The translations under genes were made by a program, and so were the position numbers. A DNA stretch of 64,000 nucleotides, taken from NCBI GenBank assembly GCA_046350935.1, contig JAXLZK010000002.1, positions 1 through 64,000 on the forward strand, read 5' to 3'. Below, piece by piece: positions 23,400-32,683 of the stretch. Source of the stretch: Nitrobium sp046350935 (GTDB lineage Bacteria; Nitrospirota; Thermodesulfovibrionia; Thermodesulfovibrionales; Dissulfurispiraceae). The number at the start of each line of letters is the position of its first letter. Position 1 is the first letter of the stretch. The notes below the pieces were generated by a model. That model did no database searches. It worked only from the letters and a program-made list of their open reading frames with translations, and was not told the DNA's origin.

Positions 23400-24860
23400 C
23401 TACAGGTCCCACCGGATGCCGTTCCTGAGCGCCCTCCGCGAATTGTCGTACCCCCGGCAGTTCACGCAGAAGCCGGGCACCGGCTTGGTGTCGTCGTTGA
23501 TAATGCTCCTGAATTCCCGGTATCTCGTGCTGTTCCAGATCTCCCGGAAGGTCTGGGTGAAAACGTTCCCGAAGGCGCTGGAGTGGAGATATTCCCTGTT
23601 GTTGCTCATCAGCACCGTGCAGCAGGGGATCACGTCGCCGCCCATGAGGATGTAGGGCTCCAGCCAGCAGATGCATTGGGAGGAGGGCGGGTTCTGGGTG
23701 GGCTCGATATGGCTCAGGATCACGTTGAAGTCGCAGGTCCGCGCCTTTTCGATGGTCTCGCGATAAATGTCGTAGGGGACGGTGTTCACGAAGTTCTGCT
23801 CGTTCTCGTCGAAGTTGAGGACCCCCACGAAGTCGAGCCGCGCTCCCCGCCCGATGGCTTTCGCGCCCCCGAAGCTCTTTACCAGGTCCACGAACCGGGG
23901 CATCTCGTGGACATTGTCGTTGGTCACCACCATGCGGAAGTTCAGCTCGGGGAGGTCCAGGCCCTTCGCCCTCTTCTTTGCGATGAACTTCCTGATGTTC
24001 TGCACCACACGGTCGAAGTCGCAGCCGATCCGCACCGGGTTGTAGGTCTCGGGGGACGCCCCGTCGATCGAGATATAGATTCCCGCAACGTCCCTCTTCA
24101 GGATTTCGTCCATGTCCCTTTCGCTGAGGTCGTCGAAGTGGTCCACGAAGTAATGGGGGATGTTCCTCTTCCGGTTTTCCTCCATGATCCCGAAGAAATC
24201 GGGGTTCAGGAAGGAGCTTCCCTCTCCCGTGGTATGCACCCAGGTGAGAGAGAACTGGTCGATGATGTGGCGGTACTCTTCAAGGGTGATGTGGCGCTGC
24301 TCCTGGGTGATCCCCCAATGGGTATGTTCGCAGTGCGTACACTTCTTGTTGCAGATGGTGGTGATTTCGATCTCCACCCAGCGGGGCAGGGGGGCGAGGG
24401 CGGGAAAGCGCCGGATGAGGGGTCCGGCGAGGAAGTACGCGGCGGCCCCGGCCCCCTCTCCCACCGGTACGAAGAGCTTCGTGCCGATAAACTTTCTTAA
24501 AGCGGCGGCCCCGTATTTCCGGTAGAGGGTGAAGGCGGTCTTCGAATAGGCGACGAACATGTTCCCGGCGCTTCTGAGGAGGTACCTCCCCCCGAACATC
24601 TTCGTGGTCGTGTAGATCCCCCCCGGCAGGAGGGACATCCACCACCGGTGCTTCCCGATCTCCTCCTGCACCCGTATGAGGTTCTTTTTTTCCCGCTCCG
24701 TCACCTTCGACGCATCGATCTCCGACCAGTCCGTATTGATGTCGCCGAACTGGAGATTGGCCCGCCACGGCGGGGCCGGCTCGCCCGCGGACGACACCCT
24801 GCCTGCGGTCACGAAGTAGTCCTGTATGCGGCCTTCCTGCCGCGCGTCAGTTGTTTCCAT
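23400..24860 (-). CDS. Radical SAM/SPASM domain enzyme
   Basis: The 486-residue protein has a long N-terminal region (about 140 residues). The radical SAM [4Fe-4S] motif follows as CNKKCTHC (CX3CX2C, near residue 155), with the TIM-barrel motifs GEGSSF and ISIDGASPETYN. A SPASM-type C-terminal domain contains SQCICWLEPYILMGGDVIPCC and CVNCRGY, expected to bind auxiliary Fe-S clusters. SPASM enzymes modify peptides or sugars; which substrate is used here is not evident. The gene overlaps the glycosyltransferase upstream by 14 bp within the pilin/STT3 gene series, so glycan or pilin modification is a reasonable guess. Confidence 0.8.
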   Translation of the reverse strand: METTDARQEGRIQDYFVTAGRVSSAGEPAPPWRANLQFGDINTDWSEIDASKVTEREKKNLIRVQEEIGKHRWWMSLLPGGIYTTTKMFGGRYLLRSAGNMFVAYSKTAFTLYRKYGAAALRKFIGTKLFVPVGEGAGAAAYFLAGPLIRRFPALAPLPRWVEIEITTICNKKCTHCEHTHWGITQEQRHITLEEYRHIIDQFSLTWVHTTGEGSSFLNPDFFGIMEENRKRNIPHYFVDHFDDLSERDMDEILKRDVAGIYISIDGASPETYNPVRIGCDFDRVVQNIRKFIAKKRAKGLDLPELNFRMVVTNDNVHEMPRFVDLVKSFGGAKAIGRGARLDFVGVLNFDENEQNFVNTVPYDIYRETIEKARTCDFNVILSHIEPTQNPPSSQCICWLEPYILMGGDVIPCCTVLMSNNREYLHSSAFGNVFTQTFREIWNSTRYREFRSIINDDTKPVPGFCVNCRGYDNSRRALRNGIRWDL

Positions 24861-26142
24861 TCTTTCTCTTCCTTATCTCCTCGTAGAGCTGCAGCGTTTC
24901 GTGCTCAATCCTGCCTGAATCGCACTTCTTCCGGATGAATTCCCGGGCCGCGCTCCCCACCGAGGCGGCCAGGGCGCGGTCCTTCAGCAGGCGGACGATC
25001 TTCCTGCCGAACTCCTCCGGCGAATACGCGTCGGCGAGGAACCCCGTCTTCCCCTCATCAAGGAACTCCGGGATGCCCCCAAGCCTGCTCGCCACCACCG
25101 GCTTCCCGAGGAGCATCGCCTCCACCATGATCAGGGGGGACATATTTTCGTATTGCTCGGGGATCACCAGGACCCCGATCCTCCGGAGGTACTGCTGCAC
25201 CACCTGCGGGGGCTGATGCCCGAGAAAGACGACGCGGTCTTTCAGCTTGTGCTCTTCGATCAGGGAGTGGAACTTCCGTTCGTACTCTTCGGAGAACTTC
25301 GCCCTCCCCCCGATCACGTAGAGCACCGCGTCGGGAACAGCCTTCCGCACGTACCGCATCGCGTCGATGGCGACATGCACCCCCTTCCGGTCGTTGAGCC
25401 AGCCCGCAAAGAGAATGCTGTTCCGGGCGAGGTCCGGGGCAGGGGCGTCCGCCCCCGTGTCCGCATATTCGAGGGGGAGGGTGAGGGGCACCACCCGTAT
25501 CTTCTCTTCGCCGATTCCATACCCTTTCAGCACCCCGGCGGAGTGGCCGGAGAGGACCACGAACCGGTCCACCCGGTCGAAGCAGTCATCGAAAATCATC
25601 CTCCTGATGCCGAGGAGGCGCTTCTGCAGGGAAGCGTGGCTTTTGGGGAGGCAGGGGAGGCAGCGGGTGCCGTGGGCCTCCGTGCAGAAGGAGTTGTCCG
25701 GGCGGAGGAGCATGGCTTTCGGGCAGAAGATCCAGTAGTCGTAGACCGACAGACAGAGGGGGATGCCCTGCCGGAACGCCTCCCTGACGAGGGAGAAGGT
25801 GAGGAACTGGAAGTTGTGGAAATGGACCACGTCGGGCCTCTCTTCCCGCAGGAGCCTCCTGAAAGCCGCGCTCGCCAGGGGATCGTACTGCACTGCATAC
25901 CACTTTAACGCTTCCACGTACAGGGAAACGCTCTTCGGCAGGCGGTCCTCCAGCACGGGAAGGGGGCGCACCGGAAAGGGAGGCGTCTCGGTCATGCTTC
26001 CGGCATCGAAGCGCTTCGTCGCCACCGTCACCTCGTGGCCGCCGTCGGCAAGCATCCGGGCGGTGCGGTAGCACGCCTGCTCGGCGCCCCCCACATGGCG
26101 GTGGGTCCCCCTGAAGTAGTTGGTGACATGGAGGACCTTCAT
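24847..26142 (-). CDS. Glycosyltransferase family 4 (GT-B) protein
   Basis: The 431-residue protein starts MKVLHVTNYFRGTHRHVGGA, with the GGAE motif of GT4 enzymes. The C-terminal Rossmann domain carries ILFAGWLNDRKGVHVAIDA and the nucleotide-sugar-binding EX7E-like segment PEQYENMSPLIMVEAMLLGK with GGIPEFL. It should transfer a sugar from a nucleotide donor to a lipid-linked or protein-linked acceptor at the cytoplasmic face. The start at 26142 overlaps the nucleotidyltransferase stop as ATGA. Cys residues in HGTRCLPCLPK are unusual but have no obvious role. Confidence 0.88.
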   Translation of the reverse strand: MKVLHVTNYFRGTHRHVGGAEQACYRTARMLADGGHEVTVATKRFDAGSMTETPPFPVRPLPVLEDRLPKSVSLYVEALKWYAVQYDPLASAAFRRLLREERPDVVHFHNFQFLTFSLVREAFRQGIPLCLSVYDYWIFCPKAMLLRPDNSFCTEAHGTRCLPCLPKSHASLQKRLLGIRRMIFDDCFDRVDRFVVLSGHSAGVLKGYGIGEEKIRVVPLTLPLEYADTGADAPAPDLARNSILFAGWLNDRKGVHVAIDAMRYVRKAVPDAVLYVIGGRAKFSEEYERKFHSLIEEHKLKDRVVFLGHQPPQVVQQYLRRIGVLVIPEQYENMSPLIMVEAMLLGKPVVASRLGGIPEFLDEGKTGFLADAYSPEEFGRKIVRLLKDRALAASVGSAAREFIRKKCDSGRIEHETLQLYEEIRKRKNGNN

Positions 26143-26894
26143 GTCCGGAGGACCCCGCGGGGCGACGGAACGTCGGGCCAGGAGCGTTCCATGTTTTCGA
26201 GCTCCGTCTTCGTGTTCACGTTGATATAGTAATCGGAGATGAAGAAGGACCGCACCCTGCGGCCGTCGTCGATGGCGCACTGGATCAGGTCGGGTAGCTC
26301 CTTCTCGTTGCGGATGTGGTGCAGGGGGACCTTGGGGATATACGAGAAGATCCCGTTTTTGAAGATGCAGTTGCCCGTTCCCATGAGGTCGTTCACCGCC
26401 CGCTCGGGTTTTTCGATGAGACGGTAGACGACGCCGCTTTCGCTCTGGATAAGCGCGTAGGTCTTCCTGATCTGCTCGGGGTCCCCCTGGCGCAGCACCC
26501 CGCAGACCACAAAGGCGTCCTCCCGGTAAAAGGTGTCGATCATTTCGTCGTGCCGGCCGTTCAGGATGATCTCGTCCCCCAGGAAGAGGAAGAAGTCCTC
26601 CCCGTCGAGATCGGGCTGGGCGGTCTCGATGGCGCTGACGAGGCCCTTCCGTTCATGCTGGATGCGGTAGCGTATCTTCTTCCCGTTGAAGCCGATTCCG
26701 TACCGGTTGATGACGGATTCGGCCTGGTACCCCACCAGCAGAATGATCTCGCTGATCCGGGGAATGGCCGAGGCCGCCTCGAGGCTGTATTCAACCAGCG
26801 GTCTTCCCCGGAGGGAGATGAGGCATTTGTTCCTGTCCTCGGAGAGCTCTTCCATCCTCCTCCCCCTTCCCCCTGCCAGCACCAACGCTTTCAT
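26139..26894 (-). CDS. Sugar-1-phosphate nucleotidyltransferase
   Basis: The 251-residue protein has the nucleotidyltransferase signature LVLAGGRGRRMEELSEDRNK at the N-terminus, followed by RPLVEYSLEAA. The metal-binding Asp lies in FFLFLGDEIIL, with KPE in LIEKPERAVND. It should make an NDP-sugar, probably a dTDP- or CDP-sugar, feeding the neighbouring epimerase and glycosyltransferases. The length is that of minimal RmlA-like enzymes. It follows the epimerase by 14 bp and overlaps the glycosyltransferase start. Confidence 0.88.
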   Translation of the reverse strand: MKALVLAGGRGRRMEELSEDRNKCLISLRGRPLVEYSLEAASAIPRISEIILLVGYQAESVINRYGIGFNGKKIRYRIQHERKGLVSAIETAQPDLDGEDFFLFLGDEIILNGRHDEMIDTFYREDAFVVCGVLRQGDPEQIRKTYALIQSESGVVYRLIEKPERAVNDLMGTGNCIFKNGIFSYIPKVPLHHIRNEKELPDLIQCAIDDGRRVRSFFISDYYINVNTKTELENMERSWPDVPSPRGVLRT

Positions 26895-26908
26895 GACGCT
26901 CCCCTCTC

Positions 26909-27940
26909 CTATCTCTCTCCCAGTATGCTCCGGTTCTCCCTGATCCAGGCCAGCAGCCTGCCGATGCCTTCCCGCGGCATGACCCGGGGCTCCCATCCCA
27001 GGTCCCTCTTCGCCTTCCCGATGTCGCAGACGAAATACCGGAGGTCCCCGTGCCTGTCGGGGCCGAAGCGCACCTCCGGCCTCGCGCCGTTCAACTCCCC
27101 GAGGAGATCGATGCACTCCAGAAGGGAGAGGGCCGTTGCGGTCCCGCCGCCGATATTGTAGATCCCCGGCTTCCGGGTCCGGTAGAAGGCGTCGAAGGCC
27201 TCGCACACGTCGGCGGCGTAGACGATGTCCCGCACCTGTTTCCCCTTCCCGAAGATCGTGAGGGGCCGGCCGAGCACGCTCCGGATCGCGAAGTTCGCCA
27301 CCCAGCCGTGGTCCTCGCCCCCGAACTGCCGGGTGCCGTAGATGCCGGTGAGGCGGAAGCTGGCGGCTTCGACCCCGTAGGTGTCGCTATAGGCGCGAAC
27401 GTAGACATCCCCTGCCGCCTTGGAGGCGTGCAGGGGGGTGAGGGTGCCTTCGAGGGTCGGATGCTGCTCGTCGATCTCCGCAGGCTCCCGCAGGTAGCGG
27501 GTCCCGCCTTCCCTCAGCGTCTCGTTGATCCGGTTCCCGTAGACATGGGCCGTGGCGCAGCTCGCCGCGGGGACCTTCAGCGTCCGGGCCGCTTCGAGCA
27601 CGTTGAACGTGCCGAGGACGTTGGTGGTGATGTCCAGCTCCGGGTCCTCCCAGCTGATGGTCATGGCGGGCTGCGCCGCGGTATGGACGAGGTAGTCGCA
27701 CCCCGCGGCGTGGTCGAGGAGCTCCTCCCTGTTCCGTATGTCCGCCCTGACCATGCGCACGCCGAGCCCCGCGAGAAAGTCCCAGTTGTGGGTGCGCGCC
27801 GCCTCGGTGGCGAAGCCGGTCCTCTCGAGCTCGTGCTTCGTCATATTGTCGTACGAAATCACCTCGGCCCCCTTCCGCGCGTAGAACTCGCACACATGGG
27901 AACCGAGAAAACCGCATCCTCCCGTAACAAGAACCTTCAT
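26909..27940 (-). CDS. NAD-dependent sugar epimerase/dehydratase (extended SDR)
   Basis: The 343-residue protein opens with the dinucleotide-binding motif VTGGCGFLGSHVCEFYA. It has the extended-SDR layout with HTAAQPAMTISWEDPELD, SFRLTGIYGTRQFGGEDHG and VRDIVYAADVCEAF, most like CDP-paratose/tyvelose 2-epimerases or UDP-glucuronate-type epimerases. The usual catalytic YxxxK is altered: at the expected place the sequence reads TPLHASKAAG, with Leu in the Tyr position while Lys is kept. It may be catalytically unusual or act mainly as an isomerase with another base. It lies between a glycosyltransferase (43 bp) and the nucleotidyltransferase (14 bp). Confidence 0.85.
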   Translation of the reverse strand: MKVLVTGGCGFLGSHVCEFYARKGAEVISYDNMTKHELERTGFATEAARTHNWDFLAGLGVRMVRADIRNREELLDHAAGCDYLVHTAAQPAMTISWEDPELDITTNVLGTFNVLEAARTLKVPAASCATAHVYGNRINETLREGGTRYLREPAEIDEQHPTLEGTLTPLHASKAAGDVYVRAYSDTYGVEAASFRLTGIYGTRQFGGEDHGWVANFAIRSVLGRPLTIFGKGKQVRDIVYAADVCEAFDAFYRTRKPGIYNIGGGTATALSLLECIDLLGELNGARPEVRFGPDRHGDLRYFVCDIGKAKRDLGWEPRVMPREGIGRLLAWIRENRSILGER

Positions 27941-27983
27941 GAACGGCTATCCTCCGGTATTCAGTAATGGAATCGGTCGCTTC

Positions 27984-29189
27984 CTACCTCTGCTGCTTCT
28001 TCTGGAGCAGCGTCTGCAGCAGATGCACAAAGTAAAAGAATATCATATTGCTCCCCGTCCAGAAGAAGAGCATGGCGGTGACGATGAAGATCCAGTGCAG
28101 CTCCACGGTCCCGAACTGGACGAAGGTGACCAGGCCGGGAAGGACGAGGTAGATCCCCGCGCAGAAGAAGACGATCCCGGCCGTCAGCAGGTAGGGCATC
28201 AGGAAACGGTTCAGGAAGCGCGAGACTTTCCAGGGGCTGCGGTGCTCCTTTTTCCTGATGAGGTCCGCCGAGTTGTTCGCGAGCACGCCGACGAGGATGC
28301 AGCTCAGCCCGATGGACGCGAGGGTGATGATGGTTGCGATCCGGTAGAAGAGGCCCTCCCGTATCATGTGCGTCGCCGCATAGGAGCTGATCACCGGGAC
28401 CGCGAGGAAGAGGGAGAGGGCGATGAGCAGAAAGCCGGTCAGGGAGAAGAAGCGGGCCGGGGCATAGGAGTAGGCCGTCTCCACGATGGCTTTGAGGAAC
28501 CGGAACCCGTCCTTCACCACGCGCAGCTTCGACTCCCCCTCCCTCTCGTAATAGGGCATGGGGACTTCGAGGATCTTCACTTCAGCATCGAACGCGGCCA
28601 CGGAGCTCATGGCCGGGGTGAAGTGGAGCCCGTCGGGGAGGAGACCCACCCACTCGAGGCATTCCCGCCGGATGACCCGCATGCCGCTCGCGGAGTCGCT
28701 TACCCTGCTGCCCGACATGATGCTGAGCAGGAGGGCGTACAGGGTGTTCCCCACCCGCCTGACCAGGGGCATCTTCGAGTCCCGGTGGAGCCGCGAGCCG
28801 AGGGCGATGTTCGCATCGGTCTCCTTCATGCCGGTCACCAGGCGGGCGAAGAATTCCGGGTCGCAGGTCCCGTCCGCGTCCATGAAGCTCAGGTAGTCTC
28901 CCTTTGCGGCGCTGAAGCCGGTCTTGATGGCGGCGCCGTACCCCCTGTTCTTCTCGTAGGCGATGAGACGCACATTCCCGAACTCCCGGCCGAACTCCCG
29001 GACGATCTCGGCGGTCCTGTCCGAGGAGCCGTCGCTCACGACGATCAGCTCCACGGTATCGAGCCGGGCCTGCTCTCTTACCCGGGGAAGGGCCTTGAGG
29101 GCGGCCCGGAGAGTGTTGCCGATCGCCTCTTCCTCGTTGTAAGCGGGAATAATGATGCTCAATATGTTGTTGCACGGTATGGCGCTCAT
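27984..29189 (-). CDS. Family 2 glycosyltransferase with C-terminal membrane domain (DPM1/GtrB-like)
   Basis: Residues 1-230 form a GT-A domain (SIIIPAYNEEEAIGNTL, VVSDGSSDRTAEIV, metal-binding DADG in SFMDADGTCDPEF, RVSDSASGMRVIRR). The remainder has four hydrophobic helices (FFSLTGFLLIALSLFLAVPV, TLASIGLSCILVGVLA and others). Such enzymes usually transfer a sugar to undecaprenyl or dolichyl phosphate, giving a lipid-linked donor for glycosylation. That role fits the STT3 enzyme in the same gene series. The start overlaps the preceding glycosyltransferase stop as ATGA. Confidence 0.88.
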   Translation of the reverse strand: MSAIPCNNILSIIIPAYNEEEAIGNTLRAALKALPRVREQARLDTVELIVVSDGSSDRTAEIVREFGREFGNVRLIAYEKNRGYGAAIKTGFSAAKGDYLSFMDADGTCDPEFFARLVTGMKETDANIALGSRLHRDSKMPLVRRVGNTLYALLLSIMSGSRVSDSASGMRVIRRECLEWVGLLPDGLHFTPAMSSVAAFDAEVKILEVPMPYYEREGESKLRVVKDGFRFLKAIVETAYSYAPARFFSLTGFLLIALSLFLAVPVISSYAATHMIREGLFYRIATIITLASIGLSCILVGVLANNSADLIRKKEHRSPWKVSRFLNRFLMPYLLTAGIVFFCAGIYLVLPGLVTFVQFGTVELHWIFIVTAMLFFWTGSNMIFFYFVHLLQTLLQKKQQR

Positions 29190-30235
29190 ATCCGTCCCTC
29201 CCTGACTTTCCTTCCGTAGTGCAGCCTCTCGAGCGCCTTTCTCCTGTCGAAGGAGAGGGCGGAAGAGGCCGCTATCCGCTTCCAGAACCCCGCGCAGAAA
29301 TAGAGCCCTGTCTCCGCGGTCAGCAGGGCGGCGCCGTGCAGCGGCAGCCCGCTTCTCCGCGCAAGGAGCGTTACGACGGCGCCCGCAGCGCAGACAAGGG
29401 AGAGGGCATACAGCATTCCCGCCCGCAGCGAGAGGGAGAAGAAGGCAGGAAGAAGGGCAAGGGCCAGGAAGACCGCGGCCGGGACCGCCTGTATGGTCCT
29501 GAAAAAGCCGTGGATCAACACGTTATCCGCTGAGGACCGCCCGTAGCGGAAGAGCATCCTCCGCCATCTCTTCCGCGTGTCCGCCCGGTGGTGGGAAACC
29601 ACTGCATGGGGAGTGAAGAGCACGGCGTAGCCCCTGTCCCGCAGTCTCCTGTCGAGGTCCACGTCCTCGCCGGGGAACAGCCCCTCCCGGAACCCTCCCG
29701 CCTCCCGCAGGAGATCCGCCCGGTAGGAGGCGTTGCAGGAGGCGTTGTGGGAGACTTCCCGCACGGAATCGAATGACTTGACATAGTCCCCGATAAACCC
29801 TACCGCGGTGAGGAAGGCGTCCACTTTTTTCGCAAAGGGACCGTCGTCCGGATGCCCCTTCTGTCTGCCCCCCACCGCGGCGATGCGGGGAGAGGCAGCC
29901 TGCCAGTGTGCCCGTACGAGCTCTTCGAGCCAGTCCGGGGCCGCCTCGCAGTCGGAATCGGTAAAGACCACGATCTCCCCCCGGGCGTGCAGGACCCCGT
30001 AATTCCGCGCTGCCGAGGGGCCCCTGTTCTCCTGGCGGAAGCAGTGCACCCCCTTTGTCTCCCGCAGTATCCTTCCTGAGGAGTCGGTGGAGCCGTCGTC
30101 CACCGCGATGATCTCGTAGCGCTCCCGCGGATAGGTCTGCCGCGTCAGCGAGCGCAGGCACGCCCCGACATGCCTTTCGTCGTTGTAAACGCAGACGACG
30201 ACCGAGAGGAAGGGCGCGAGAGGGGTTTCTGCCAT
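29186..30235 (-). CDS. Family 2 glycosyltransferase with membrane segments
   Basis: The 349-residue protein has a GT-A domain with VVVCVYNDERHVGACLRSL, AVDDGSTDSSGRIL, the metal-binding DSD in VVFTDSDCEAAPDW, and the acceptor-side motif FPGEDVDLDRRLRDRGY (ED-type general base). Two or three hydrophobic segments follow (AAVFLALALLPAFFSL, LYALSLVCAAGAVVTLLA), so it is probably inner-membrane bound. It starts two bases after the upstream radical SAM stop and overlaps the next gene by four. It probably builds the lipid-linked glycan used by the STT3 enzyme. Confidence 0.88.
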   Translation of the reverse strand: MAETPLAPFLSVVVCVYNDERHVGACLRSLTRQTYPRERYEIIAVDDGSTDSSGRILRETKGVHCFRQENRGPSAARNYGVLHARGEIVVFTDSDCEAAPDWLEELVRAHWQAASPRIAAVGGRQKGHPDDGPFAKKVDAFLTAVGFIGDYVKSFDSVREVSHNASCNASYRADLLREAGGFREGLFPGEDVDLDRRLRDRGYAVLFTPHAVVSHHRADTRKRWRRMLFRYGRSSADNVLIHGFFRTIQAVPAAVFLALALLPAFFSLSLRAGMLYALSLVCAAGAVVTLLARRSGLPLHGAALLTAETGLYFCAGFWKRIAASSALSFDRRKALERLHYGRKVREGRI

Positions 30236-30237
30236 CG

Positions 30238-31704
30238 CTATTTCCCCCTGTCCACGAGGTAGCGCAGGAAGTTCCGCGCGCCCCTGATCTTCCGGTAGAG
30301 GTCGGCCCGGGAGCGGGTGGCGAAGAGGAAGCGCAGCATATAGGAGGCCCTGAAGTAGAACTGCTTCAGAGCGGCATCCACCTGCGCCTCCACCTCTCCC
30401 TTGCTCAGGCCCGGATAGTCCACCACCGGGGCCTGTTCGCCGTCCGTGAGCCATTCGTCCCATCTCTTCGCCCGGAGAAGGTTGTTCTGCCGGGCATATT
30501 CGAAATATTTCGTGCCGGGGAAGGGCACCGCCCCGCTGAACTGCACCGTGGTGAGGGGGTTTCTGAGGGCGAAGGCGATGGTTTCTTCCATGGTCTCCCG
30601 GGTCTCGCCAGGAAGGCCCAGGACGAAGCAGCCGTGGATCTGGAGCCCCACGGAGGTCGCCAGCCGGATGAACTCCTCCATCTTCTCCACCCGGGTGTTC
30701 TTGTGCATGGCGTCGAGCATCTTCTGGGAGCCCGACTCGAAGCCCACCAGGAGAAGGCGGCAGCCCGCCTTTTTCATATGCACCAGGAGGTCCCTGTCGA
30801 GCACGTCGGCCCGGGAGTTTACCGACCAGGTGCAGTGCAGCCTGTTGTGAAGGAGTTTGCCGCAGAAGTCGTGGGCCCTCTCCTTGTTCACGGTGAAGGT
30901 GTCGTCCTCGAAGAAGAACTCGCCCTTGATGACGCCGGGCCAGCCGGCGAGGACCCACTTCATCTCCTCCACGATATTCTCCGCCGAGCGCAGGCGGTAC
31001 CGGTTGCCGTGCATCACCTGGGGCCAGAGGCAGAAGGTGCATTGGAAGGGGCAGCCCCTCCCCCCAATCACATCGACGTAGGGGAAGAGCTTGGTGCCGT
31101 CGAAATAGTCCCACAGGTTGAGGTGGCGCCATGCGGGGAAGGGCAGCTCGTCCAGGTTGGCGATGAGGGGCCGGGGTCCGGTGGCGACGGGAGCCCCCTG
31201 TCCGTTGCGATAGACGAGGCCGGGGATGCCGGAGAAGTCCTCCCTCCCGTTCAGGACGGCGAGGGAGAAGTCCCGCACCGTGTATTCGTACTCCCCGACG
31301 GCTGCCGCATCCACGCTCCCCTGCGCATCGGCAAGGACCTCTTCAGGGCGGCTGCTCGCATGGGGACCCACCATCAGCACCCGGGTGGCGGGGCTCTCCT
31401 CCTTGCAGATCGCGGCGCACTCGATGTCCGAGTAGATGGAGGGAGTGGTGGAATCGAGGACCACCACCGCGGGCTGATTCTCTTTTACCAGGCGCCGCAG
31501 GTCGTCCTTGCTCCAATCTTTTGCGGGGAAGTCGTACAGCTGCACCTCCACCCCTTCCCTTTCGAGGACGGCGGTGGCATACGCAAGCCAGTCCGGGGCC
31601 CTGAGCACACGCCCCCGCGTCCGTGCCGCCCACCGCTGCGTCCGGCAGAAATCCTTCACGAAGGGCTCGTTGATGATCAAAACCTTTTCAGTGGTTCTCT
31701 TCAC
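30238..31704 (-). CDS. Cobalamin-binding-domain radical SAM protein
   Basis: The 488-residue protein has an N-terminal B12-binding-like Rossmann domain (about residues 1-160, with VVVLDSTTPSIYSDIE and VGPHASSRPEEVL). A radical SAM domain follows with CPFQCTFC (GGRGCPFQCTFCLWPQ, about residue 220) and the ordered motifs GEFFFEDDTFTVN, GCRLLLVGFESGS and GCFVLGLPGETRET. It resembles the HpnJ/BchE-like group. The substrate is unknown; given its place between galE and glycosyltransferases it may methylate or rearrange a sugar or lipid carrier. It overlaps galE by 17 bp. Confidence 0.82.
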   Translation of the reverse strand: MKRTTEKVLIINEPFVKDFCRTQRWAARTRGRVLRAPDWLAYATAVLEREGVEVQLYDFPAKDWSKDDLRRLVKENQPAVVVLDSTTPSIYSDIECAAICKEESPATRVLMVGPHASSRPEEVLADAQGSVDAAAVGEYEYTVRDFSLAVLNGREDFSGIPGLVYRNGQGAPVATGPRPLIANLDELPFPAWRHLNLWDYFDGTKLFPYVDVIGGRGCPFQCTFCLWPQVMHGNRYRLRSAENIVEEMKWVLAGWPGVIKGEFFFEDDTFTVNKERAHDFCGKLLHNRLHCTWSVNSRADVLDRDLLVHMKKAGCRLLLVGFESGSQKMLDAMHKNTRVEKMEEFIRLATSVGLQIHGCFVLGLPGETRETMEETIAFALRNPLTTVQFSGAVPFPGTKYFEYARQNNLLRAKRWDEWLTDGEQAPVVDYPGLSKGEVEAQVDAALKQFYFRASYMLRFLFATRSRADLYRKIRGARNFLRYLVDRGK

Positions 31705-32683
31705 GGTCCCTCTTTTTGGCCCTCTCCCGGCTGTGCCATGCCCACGCGGTCCTGATGATCTCGGCCATGCCCCTTTCGGGCCGCCAGTCCAGCAGGTCCT
31801 GCGCTTTCCGGTAATCGGCCACCAGCACCGGCGGGTCTCCGGCCCTCCGCCCGGCCTCTTCGACCGGAAAGTCCTTTCCGGAGGCCTCCTTTACCCGGCT
31901 GATGATCTCCCGCACGCTGGCCCCTTTTCCGGTCCCGAGATTGCAGACGGCGGACTGCCCGGTCCGCTTCAGGTATTCGAGGGCCTTGCAATGCGCTTCG
32001 GCAAGGTCGGTCACATGGATGTAATCCCGGATGCAGGTGCCGTCCGGCGTCGGGTAGTCGGTCCCGTAGATGACGACGCGCTCCCGCATGCCGAGCGCCG
32101 CCTGCATCGTCAGGGGAATGAGGTGCGTTTCCGGGAGATGCCGCTCTCCGAGCTCCCCTCCCGGATCGGCGCCCGCCGCGTTGAAGTACCGCAGGCTCAC
32201 ATAGTTTATTCCGTACGCCCTGTCGTAGTCGCCGAGGATCTCCTCTACCATGAGCTTGCCTCTCCCGTACGGGTTGATGGGGCGGGGAGGGTGCTCCTCG
32301 GTGAGCGGCATCGTCTCGGCATGCCCGTAGACGGCGCAGGTAGACGAGAAGACGAAGCGCCTCACCCCGTACTCGCGCATCGCTTCGAGGAGGACAAGGG
32401 TGTTGGCGACGTTGTTCCGGTAGTATTTCGCCGGGTCGGCCACCGACTCGCCGACATAGGCGAAGGCCCCGAAATGCATGACGGCTTCGATCGGGTGGCG
32501 CGCAAAGCAGAGCCGCACCTGTTCCCTGTCGGAGAGGTCTCCCAGGATGAATTCGCCCCCCCTGACGAACTCCCGGTGGCCGTGGACAAGGTTGTCGAAG
32601 ACCGCCGTCCCGTACCCCTTCTCCCGGAGAAGCTTGTTCGTATGGGAACCGATATATCCCGCTCCGCCCACAATGAGGATCAT
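31688..32683 (-). CDS. galE: UDP-glucose 4-epimerase
   Basis: Interconverts UDP-glucose and UDP-galactose (or the N-acetylated pair). The 331-residue protein has the NAD motif GGAGYIGSHTNKLL, the catalytic Ser/Thr segment SSTCAVYG, the catalytic Tyr and Lys in NPYGRGK, and the galactose-binding region RYFNAAGADPGGELGERH with DGTCIRDYIHVTDLAEAH. Length is normal. Its start overlaps the STT3 stop by four bases, so it is translationally coupled to the oligosaccharyltransferase and probably supplies galactose or GalNAc to the pilin glycan. Confidence 0.93.
   Translation of the reverse strand: MILIVGGAGYIGSHTNKLLREKGYGTAVFDNLVHGHREFVRGGEFILGDLSDREQVRLCFARHPIEAVMHFGAFAYVGESVADPAKYYRNNVANTLVLLEAMREYGVRRFVFSSTCAVYGHAETMPLTEEHPPRPINPYGRGKLMVEEILGDYDRAYGINYVSLRYFNAAGADPGGELGERHLPETHLIPLTMQAALGMRERVVIYGTDYPTPDGTCIRDYIHVTDLAEAHCKALEYLKRTGQSAVCNLGTGKGASVREIISRVKEASGKDFPVEEAGRRAGDPPVLVADYRKAQDLLDWRPERGMAEIIRTAWAWHSRERAKKRDREENH

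Noticed and set aside
22659..24500. Plus-strand open frame of 613 codons
   Set aside because: It lies antisense to the HEAT and radical SAM genes. Its composition (Val, Gly, His, Pro-rich) is that of a GC-rich shadow frame, and it has no recognisable domain.
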